A stretch of 64,000 nt of DNA, from positions 1,653,590 to 1,717,589 of the forward strand of contig JNVV01000002.1 in assembly GCA_000733355.1 (NCBI GenBank), in the 5' to 3' direction. The position numbers were made by a program, and so were the translations under genes. Of this stretch, positions 56,151 to 64,000 are shown piece by piece. The notes under the pieces were generated by a model. The model had not been told where the DNA came from and searched no databases. It saw only the letters and a list, made by a program, of their open reading frames with translations. Each line of letters opens with the position of its first letter. The stretch's first letter is position 1. Origin of the DNA: Falciphora oryzae. Its lineage: Eukaryota; Ascomycota; Sordariomycetes; Magnaporthales; Magnaporthaceae.

Positions 56151-57714
56151 AGAAAAATTAAATTTTTAACGAGGCGAAACTGGGAGAAAAAAAAAAAAAA
56201 AGGGACGAGGCTTGGGGTGACCCGTCCCTTGAGCTCCGGGCCTGCTCTCGGGGAAAACAAGGACGCCCACCCAAGGGTCACCCATGATTTGAGGAGGAGT
56301 AGGCTTACGCAAAGAGGAAGAGTCGGCCATGTTGCAGAGAGCGGACACGAGCGTTTTGACCTCGAAGCGATGGCGGGGCGGGAAGCTCGGAGACGGTTTG
56401 GTCAAGGACGGGTGAGGTTCGAGCGGGGAACTACTCTCACTCTCTTTGCCTCCCCTGTCGATGTTGTTGTTTCGTGCTCACTCCTTTGACGCGGCCGTTG
56501 ACGCCGCACTCGCTCCCCCATTTTTGGGGAGCGGGCTTGTATAATAAGTGGCAGTCGCCAGATCAAAAAGAACGATTTGACCTACTTGATTCGTAACGAG
56601 CGCAGCCGCTGCACAAGGTATCGTTGCGTGTGACATCCTATTCACAAAGAGCCGGTTGAGTGTGTGAATACTATATACGCTCGCTCCATATCCTCAGTCC
56701 GTCACCTCACTGTGGCCGTCTCATCCATGGATCGTGTCCTTTCACTTTGATCTTGATACTTGGCCGTAACAATTGGTATTCTGCCGTCGTATCAGGCATA
56801 TAACATAGCCCTGGCATGTAATATCTTATGTATGGGTAGTCTCCCCAGCTTTCCGGACAGGATGCCCGGAGGAGACTTGGAGCGAAGCTACACTGCGAGA
56901 AAATGGCCCTGGGAAACAAAGGCTCCTCGATTTTTCATCTCGCTTCTCCTACATAGAAGGGACCGAGCTGACCTTTTCAAAAACAACAACAAAAAAAAAA
57001 AAGAGAATCGACGCCTCCTTATAGAAGATGAAGAAAAAGAAAAGAAAATGGGCATGGGTAGAAGGGAAAGTTGTTCTTCCAAGACTGCCTTTGTTTTCGT
57101 GTGTTTCCTTCCTCAACCCAGGGCCAGCTACCCTAGTAAATCAGCTGGGCATATAAACGAATATCCGGTGAAGACTTTTTTTTTTTTGTGTTAGTAGGCG
57201 GGCTTCAGTGGTGCCCCCCTCTGTGCAGCTCGCTGTCGTGTAGGATTATGGATAGGGGTTCATTGCCCTCCCGCGACCAAGAACCGTTTTTGTCCAAAGA
57301 CGTCGGCGAGCAGAAGCCATAAATCGTATTGCCCGGGTTCCCTAACGCCTTCCAAATTCCCGTCCAATTACTGAATTGGCAACCAAGGGGAAAACTACCA
57401 AAAATAGAAAATAGCAAAATGCAGACCGCCCTGACTGAACAATGCATGGCAATATTTCGGAGTGCATGAAGGAGTAAAGCGCGGGTGAGACAGACGGCGA
57501 ACAGATGAGGTTTGCTCAGAATGATATGCATGCCAGTCTTGCTGACAGATGGGATGTGACACGATGGGACGGGGTTATGTGTTTTTTTGCTGCTGTTTTC
57601 TCGCCCCCATTCTTTTTGATCTTCTCTGGTGCCCCCGACTCGCCCTGTGTCGTTACTGGTAGCATGAGTAGGGGTGGCAGGAAAGTCGTGACTTGTGACG
57701 AAGTTGATTGTGGG
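56151..57714. other. Long convergent intergenic region
   Basis: 1.56 kb between Atp14 (+) and Sch9 (-), with a 14-nt A run at 56188-56201 and scattered AT-rich patches. Presumably two 3' UTRs and spacer; no gene was recognised. Confidence 0.55.
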
Positions 57715-60546
57715 CTAAATGTCGTCGAAGTGAGAGTTGCTGAACATGTGCTCATCATTAGTCGAGCACCGCTCGATGCCGCTCATTCGGTTTCCGTTCC
57801 CCTTGGAAATGTCGCCATCGTCAATGTCGTCCCAGTCGTTGTTGTCCTTGGTCCTGTCCACATCGTCCATGTCTTCGTCTTCGTGGCTATACCGATCCTT
57901 CATGTGCTCCTCAAGCGTGCTCTCTCCCGTAAAGGTGAATCCCTGGAAGTTGGCCTGGACAGAGGGCGAGAGTGGCGTCGAGGCTCCGTATCCCTTGGCC
58001 AGAGCCGCCGCGCGTTCGTTGAGCGATCCATTAGCCTGTAGGGCGTTTGTGAACTCTGGGTCGAAGTAAGAGACATCCGTCTCCGACTTGAGCTTGGGCT
58101 TAAAGGGCGGTGAGATCAGCCTCTTCTGTAGGGCATCCCAGTCCACATCCTTGAAGAACGGATGCTGCTTCAGCTCCTCGGCGTCGTTGGTCGCTCCCAG
58201 CCGGTGCTTCGGGTTCCTGTTTAGCAGGCCCTTGACAAAGTTTCGGCCGTCGACCGAAAGAGTGTCTCGCGGGAACCGGACCTTGCCAAAAGCAATGTTC
58301 TTGTACATCTGCTGGGTGTCCTCGGCGTAGAAAGGACTCCAGCCGCAGCACATCTCGAACACGAGCACGCCTAGCGACCAGAAATCCACCATTTTGGTGT
58401 AGCCGGCTTCGTCTAGTAGAACCTCGGGGGCAAGGTACTCGGTCGTCCCGCAAAAGGTGTTTGTTGTGTCGTTCTGCGCCAAGTCCGCCTTGGAGAGCCC
58501 AAAGTCGCAGAGAGCAATGTGGCCAGTGGCGTCGAGCAGGATGTTCTCGGGTTTTAGGTCTCGGTAGACGATGTCGTTGTTGTGCAGGTGCTGGATGGCC
58601 AGGATGAGTTCGGCGATGTAGAACTTGGCCCGCTTCTCATCAAAGCGGCCCTCCTTCTGCAAGTGCCAGAACAGCTCGCCGCCTGACATGTAGTCGGTGA
58701 CTAGGTAGAGGTCGGTCGGGGTCTGGAACGAGAACTTGAGGCTGACAATGAAGGGCGAGTTGGACGTGGCGGTCCGCACCAGGATGTTCCGCTCGCCGAC
58801 AGTGTGCGCCACCTCCTTCTTTTGCACAATAACCTTCTTTGACAGGACCTTCATGGCATAGATACGCCCCGTGTCCTTCTTGCGTACCTGGTAGACCTGG
58901 CCAAACGTGCCCTTCCCGATCAGCTTGAGGATATCGAAGTCCCTCGGCCCGTAGTGCTTGCGCTCCGTCCACTGATAGCTGACTTCGACGAATATCTCGC
59001 CCGTCGGCGCGTTTTCCACCATCGTGTCGGCGTGGCCGGTGAGCGGGAACCAGCCTTGGACGGGCCTGTCCTTGCTAGCCTCGATCTCGACGTGACCGAG
59101 GAACTCCTCGCCGGCGGAGCCGTGGTCGTAAATAGTAATCTCAACAAGCATGTTCTTGTCGATGACGTCGCTGTGTGACACCTTGTGTTAGTCGAAGGCC
59201 CGACGTCGCAGCAACAAGACAGTAAGGTATCATTGCCGAGCGACCTCTATCGCCGCGAGGCAACTCCCGAGGTTCAACAAGACTTACAAGACTGCCTCGG
59301 CGTCCCACTTTGGCCTCGTAAATGATCGCCTGGTTCGGTTCCGAAAAGTGGTGTAGTCGCTGACGCTGGTGTTGCTGCTCTGGCGACTCCTCATGGGGAT
59401 GGCCATGGGGATTCTTCCCGTGTCACTTGCCGTACGCTGGATGGGCACGCCCCCCATGGGGACGCTCCCGACCGACAAGGCCGAGTCGTCCTCGTCCTCA
59501 AAGGTGCGCGGGCCGCCTGATATCAGCTCGCTACGCTGGAAAACCGCGACGACGTATGGGTCGCGGCATTTCCGCAGCCCCTTGCCCTCGGTGACCTTGA
59601 TGGTGAGCTTTCCCTTGGGGGCCGGCACCTGCTCTCCCGACCGGATGGACGGGGTGCTTGTGGCAGTGCGGTCGATTCCGTTCCCGTTTTCCTTGTTCGC
59701 ATCTTCTTGACTGCCACTGCGCGAGGCATGTGCGGTGGAGAGGGAACGAGTTGGAGTCGATTGGCCGCTCTTTTTATCCTCGGCAGCCGTTAGCTTCCTA
59801 AGCTGAGCAATGCACGCAGACTCCTCGAAAGAAGACGCAACACCCTCCACTACGGAGCGACCGGGAGACGACGAAATGGAAGAAGCACTGCGGAAGTCAT
59901 TGTATGAGAAGTGGCGGGCGTGCACGGTAGACTGCGTGACGACGCCGGCCAGGGGGTTCTGTAGAGGGGAGTTGTGCCTCTTGGGGAGCTCCAAGCTGCT
60001 CGTCTTCTGGCGGAGCAGCCGGGCGGTGGCCGAGGATGCCCCGGTACCGTCCCCGGCACCTTCAGCGGCGGGATCGCTGGAAGCGGCGCACCGCATGGAG
60101 CCACGCTTTGATGCGGGAGGTGTGGGATAGGGGCACGCAGATGGCATTTGCAGCTCCGAGGGTCCTAGCCTCTCAAGCGGCATGAGCGGCGGGGCCGCTG
60201 CCGAGGACGACTCCTCGAACCCCGGCTCAGTGGGGCTGGAGGGCAGCTGGGATGGGAAACCAGCAGCGCGTGGCTCCTGACTGTGGCTGGTAACACGGGA
60301 CGCTGCTGCGGCTACGGTTGCAGCTTCTCTAGACGCCGAGGATATGCCTGACGATAGAAGCTGAAAAGGGGCTAAACGAACCTGACCAAAGTAGCTCATG
60401 ATGCCCGGCAGTCGCTTGTCGTGGAGGTCTGGTTGCGGTGTGGCCACGCCCGAGCGTGGGGTGTCGATCCCGATGTGGTCCACTCCGTCGTCCTCCGCCG
60501 TCGCGGCGGTCCTGCTCCGGTCGTCAATATTGTCCCCAGTCGCCAT
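57715..60546 (-). CDS. SCH9: AGC protein kinase Sch9 (C2 domain + kinase)
   Basis: Two exons on the complement, 60546-59288 and 59170-57715 (intron GTAAGT...CACAG), give 904 aa from the ATG at 60546. After a long disordered Ser/Pro-rich N-terminus, a C2 domain spans ~315-470 (KLTIKVTEGKGL, RDPYVVAVFQRSEL; the splice restores WDAEAVFDVIDKNMLVEITI). The kinase domain runs ~495-760: GKGTFGQV, YAMKVLSKK, YRDLKPEN, DFGLSK, CGTTEYLAPE. The C-terminal extension has the hydrophobic motif FQGFTF. This C2-plus-AGC layout is specific to Sch9, the TORC1 effector for nutrient-dependent growth and stress resistance. An upstream exon may add residues (see the candidate exon at 62914). Confidence 0.92.
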
Positions 60547-61721
60547 TCTGAATCGGCCGATCTCAAAGCCCAGCACGTGCCGAAGGTCACTGGGAGCAGC
60601 AGGAGGAGCGGCACATGCACGCAGTGCTGAGAAGATGTTGAAAGAGGGGGGAGAGAAAGTGCAGGTAGGCCTTGAAGAGCAGCGAGCGGCACGGAAATGG
60701 GGCTAGTTCATGATGACAGCCATGTGGGCTAGGGCAAGGATTGGAGAGCAGCCGAGCAACGAGCTGGGAGCTGGAACCAACCTGGGGCGACGGGAGGGGT
60801 CGCCACCAGGCCGCTAACAAGGGTTGAGCGCGCCAATGGCAGGGAGAGGATAATAAAGCACCGAGGACAAGCTCGAAAAAGGCCGGGTGGGTGTTTGGGG
60901 GAGCCTGGGCCGAGGCGAGATATGTAGCTGCGGCGAGGACGGTGAACTGAAGACGGGATGCAGAGCGATTGTTGAAGGCGCCAGAGCAGGCGAAGAAAAA
61001 TTTTATCCCTCTTTCACACTTGACGACTTTCTCCGACAGGTGCACCCTTGATGCTTGCCATGTGGTCGAGGTGAGGGGGCGTGCTTTCCAGCAGGTGGGG
61101 GAGGAGGGATGCGTGCCGGCTGCTGGCGCGAATTTTGGAAAAGGCGGAGGGGTCTTGGATGGGAAAGACGGGAAGACTAGGGGCTCGGGGTATTTTGGGC
61201 CACGATTGACGCCTGGCGGGTGCCTACACTGCCCGGCAAAACTGGGGCCGCTACCCAACGAAAATAGCTGGCGCACCCGACCAAGACTGGAATGGGGCTT
61301 TGCCCACTGCCCAGCGCCCAAGCTCGCTCACTCAGCGAGTCAGACGAAAGGGTCCCGAAGCCACAGGCGTGCAGCCAAGTGCGGGAGCTGTCTGCCTGTG
61401 GCCAGCCAGCCAGCCAGCCCGTCACTTCAGATGCTGCAGTCTCTGCGTAGCTTTTGACCGGGTGGAGGAAACCAAAATAAAGACGCAGGGGGGATTTTTG
61501 GGGTCGGACTGGGGGCGGTGCCGGGAGGTGTAGGTGTAGACAGGGTATGCAAAAAGGGTGCGTCTCGAGGTGTGAAGCCAATTAATTGCTCTCGGCGTGC
61601 CTCGTTGTATTTTCTTTTTCTTCTTTTTCTTCTTTTCTGATGTTCTCTTCCTTGAGAATCAAGATTTTCTTTCTTTGCTTTCCCTTCGAGTTCTGTGTCT
61701 CCGGCTTTCTCCCCGCGGTTG

Positions 61722-61723
<2 letters not shown>

Positions 61724-61752
<29 letters not shown>
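61724..61752. repeat. Poly(T) tract, 29 nt
   Basis: Uninterrupted T run in the Sch9 upstream region. Confidence 0.9.
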
Positions 61753-61755
<3 letters not shown>

Positions 61756-62693
61756 TGTGCCAGGAACTCACTGACTAAAACAACCGCAGGGCAGCCCCTG
61801 GGTCCCGCGAGACAATGGTACAACGGCGCAACAACGCAGGCAGGCGCTGCACCCTGAGGGGACGGCCCGACCGGTAGACTGGGGGCGTCTTCAAGTCGAG
61901 GCCCAGCTTGCGTGTATTGTGATTGCCGTCACAAACATCGACGGGACTACTCAGGCCCGCGCTAGGCTGACTCAACTGAAGCGGGTGAGAGGTGAGGAAG
62001 TGCATGGGTGGATGGGGCTGGGGCTGTGATGATGACAGTGATGATGAGGTGTTCTGATTTGACTTTTCTTTCTTGTTTTCTTTTCTTCTCCGAGGTGGAG
62101 TTACTTACCCCCGCCGCGCCGCCAACAAGCAAACACGACCACCCTCCGAGACTCTCGCGCAGACCCAACGTTTGGCTGTCGTGGCAGAAAATGGCAGTGA
62201 GAGGATTCGGGGCAGGATTGGGCGTGGGCAAACTTAGGCTCAGGCTTAGACTCGAGTCCAGTTGAGGCAGGTGGTTTGTTGAGTAAACTCCCCACTCTGT
62301 TATCCTCCAGAAAGCCCGGTAGTGATTCGCACATGGCGCGCCCAAGACACCTAGGAACGGCAGGTGTGCTGCCCTTGGTCATTGGCGAGTGGAGGAGCCG
62401 CGCATGTCAATGCGAGCTCCCACGTTTGGCACGAGGCCTAGCATACGGCATCTGCAACCGGAGTCCAGAGCCGTGTTTGTCCGAACTTTGTCTGGTGCAC
62501 ACCCCTCCCACACACCCCTTGTTTGGTAACATGGGTTGGGACGGGATTCGCGGTATGGCATGCCGGCCTTCTGGAAGCCTGAAGAAGCCTGAAGCAGGGG
62601 AGCACTTGCGTATGCCGCATGTGCTTGGCTAAGGGTGAAGGAGTAAAAGGATGCGAGGAATATCAAAACGATAACGATAAAAAGGAAAAAAGG

Positions 62694-62694
62694 A

Positions 62695-62722
<28 letters not shown>
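62694..62722. repeat. Poly(A) tract, 29 nt
   Basis: Uninterrupted A run in the Sch9 upstream region; poly(T) on the Sch9 sense strand. Confidence 0.9.
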
Positions 62723-62725
<3 letters not shown>

Positions 62726-62913
62726 TTGCCGAGGGATAGGTACCGGGATAGTGAGTGCATCCCGGAGGGCAAAGGCACCGCCCACATGGCTTCTCGCTGG
62801 CCCTAAATGAAGAGCCGCTGGCCCGCGGGAAGAACAACGAGGGCAGACGTCCGTGATGATGGCGAAGGTGAGGCAGGAGTGCGGGTAGGTTACCAGCAGA
62901 GGTAGGTACTTAC

Positions 62914-63083
62914 TTTGACATCATGGCCTGGGTTGCCCGCCTCAGCAGATCGAAGTTGCCCGAGCCACTGGAGCCGCCGCCCGAGGGCGGGATGCTTGCG
63001 GCGGCGGCGTGGTCGATAGCGCCCGTCATGTTGTGCTGACGGAGCGCAGAGGAGGACGAGGAGGAGGCTCGGCGGATCGTCAT
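62914..63083 (-). CDS. Candidate 5' coding exon with strong splice donor, possibly Sch9 exon 1
   Basis: On the complement, from an ATG at 63083 (or a second at 63029) the frame encodes a Ser/Ala/Gly-rich start and then NFDLLRRATQAMMSK, ending AA|GTAAGT. The donor is consensus. The phase (two bases left over) fits exactly the acceptor TTCAG directly before the Sch9 ATG, which would give ...MMSKMATGDNIDD. No other minus-strand acceptor exon was seen in between. The intron would be ~2.36 kb, exceptional for this genome. Alternatives are a separate short gene or a chance open frame. Confidence 0.4.
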
Positions 63084-64000
63084 CCCAGAGGAGACAAATG
63101 CCAGGCCTCTCGGCGTCGTCGGGCCAGCCTCGTCGGATGGCTGTGGCCTGCTTCGCTGAAGGTGCAGGGCGCGTGCGGGGACGGTGTGGCTCGCCGTGAG
63201 ACACAAAGTCGAGGACAAGAGCAGCCCGCGAGGAGGTACCTTACAGTTACTGGTATCGATGCAGTAATGGCTGGCGGGTTGGAGGAATTGAAATTGGGTG
63301 CCTGGGTGTATAGGGGAGGTGAGCGGGCAGGGCAGGAGGACGCAGACGAACGAGGGAGAGGAAGTTGAGAGCTGGTGGATGATAGACGGTGCGTGCGGCC
63401 GTGATTCAAGTCTGGCTGGCGGGCTGCGGCTTGGGCGCCTGACACAGCACGAGAACCCACGATCGACGGTGGGAAGCTGGGGCTCTGGGGCAGGTAGATG
63501 CAAAGGCGGCGGGCCGCACGCACAGTGTGGCCTTTGTTTGATTCGACTGGGGCGCAGCAAACACAGCACGCAGGACGGTTAGCGCTGGGTGCGGCAGGTG
63601 GGAATGGATGCAGGCCTGATGTGGAAGTTTAGGTATTGATTATGGATTGACGCAACGAAGGCAAAATGTCGACTTCATATTGTTGGTCCCCGTCTGACTG
63701 GGCGGGACTGGTGATAGGGCGCCTTCTGCCTGGGACGACGGGGCATTTGCCTTGATGTAGGGAGGAGGCACGCTAAAATTGTGCTCCTCACTGCACGGGC
63801 GACCACTCAACGCCACCCGCCAACCTAGCCCGTGCATTGAACCGTGCCGTCAAAGCTGCACCAGCTGTGCCCAAGGAGGAAGTCCGCCTGCCTACAGCGG
63901 AGCTCAAGCTGGCCAGGCACTTCCATGGATCCAATTAACACCGGGTTTGTCCTTGGCAGCAGGTGCAACACCCCAATGTGCCGCGCAGTCCGGGTCCGGG
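63084..64000. other. Right-end region without a supported gene
   Basis: 917 bases to the window edge. The minus-strand frame of the candidate exon stays open to 63569 but without an ATG and with poor complexity. No domain or RNA gene was recognised; it may be a promoter. Confidence 0.45.

Larger units (their letters stand above)
60547..62913. other. Sch9 leader region or very long intron
   Basis: 2.37 kb with no supported gene on either strand. It holds a 29-nt T run (61724-61752) and a 29-nt A run (62694-62722) and GC-rich stretches near Sch9. It is either promoter plus long 5' UTR of Sch9 or an intron joining it to the candidate exon at 62914-63083. Confidence 0.5.

Noticed and set aside
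60587..61321. 244-codon minus-strand frame just upstream of Sch9
   Set aside because: No ATG-compatible join to Sch9 in frame, Ser/Pro/Arg composition without domain; probably leader sequence.

Overview
The window looks like nuclear DNA from a filamentous ascomycete (Pezizomycotina, probably a Sordariomycete). Genes are spaced about 2-3 kb apart. They are interrupted by short GT-AG introns of 49-130 nt with CTAAC/CTGAC branch sites. Third codon positions are GC-rich, intergenic DNA is CT-rich, and the proteins are typical of that group: verprolin, Sch9, an S6-kinase-like kinase, a fungal NDUFB10-type complex I subunit and a CDH-type heme domain joined to cytochrome b561. No tRNA, rRNA, CRISPR array or intact transposon was seen. 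A run of N marks an assembly gap at 52836-52984.

Layout. 1-5 kb: the 3' part of a subtilisin-like protease (+) converging on an SLC35C2-type transporter (-). 6-9 kb: a seven-exon GH15 glucoamylase/trehalase-like enzyme (+). 9-12.5 kb: a divergent pair of TFIID subunits, TAF3 (-) and TAF7 (+). 12.9-17 kb: mitoribosomal mL54 (-), an NDUFB10-like complex I subunit (-) and nucleolin/Gar2/Nsr1 (+). 19.4-21 kb: a tail-anchored protein with BNIP3-like features (+). 21.9-25.6 kb: a HpcH/HpaI aldolase (+), a glutaredoxin-like protein (-) and a CHORD-CS Hsp90 co-chaperone (+), with a well-formed heat-shock element between the last two. 28-33 kb: a four-TM protein and a mitochondrial-type protein of unknown function (both -). 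34-41 kb: verprolin (+), an RBM42-like splicing factor (-) and tRNA dihydrouridine synthase Dus4 (+). 41.5-46 kb: a Ctk2-like C-type cyclin (-) divergent from U4/U6 snRNP Prp4 (+). 47-49 kb: an S6-kinase-like AGC kinase (+). 48.8-53.2 kb: a 4.5-kb stretch with no supported gene. 53-56 kb: a DOMON-b561 protein (+) and ATP synthase subunit h (+). 57.7-63.1 kb: Sch9 kinase (-), possibly with a remote first exon.

Most genes are housekeeping. Gene expression (TAF3, TAF7, Ctk2, Prp4, RBM42, nucleolin, Dus4, mL54), mitochondrial energy metabolism (NDUFB10, Atp14) and nutrient/TOR signalling (Psk1/S6K-like, Sch9) are well represented. The most interesting item is the protein at 19424-20965. It pairs a WVEI LC3-interacting-type motif with a C-terminal transmembrane helix carrying a glycine zipper that ends in a GYVIGR signature, as in animal BNIP3 mitophagy receptors. 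Other notable items are two GC-AG introns, two micro-exons, a five-unit heat-shock element and many long poly(dA:dT) tracts confined to non-coding DNA. Exon borders were placed by hand from splice signals, reading phase and family similarity; no transcript evidence was available.
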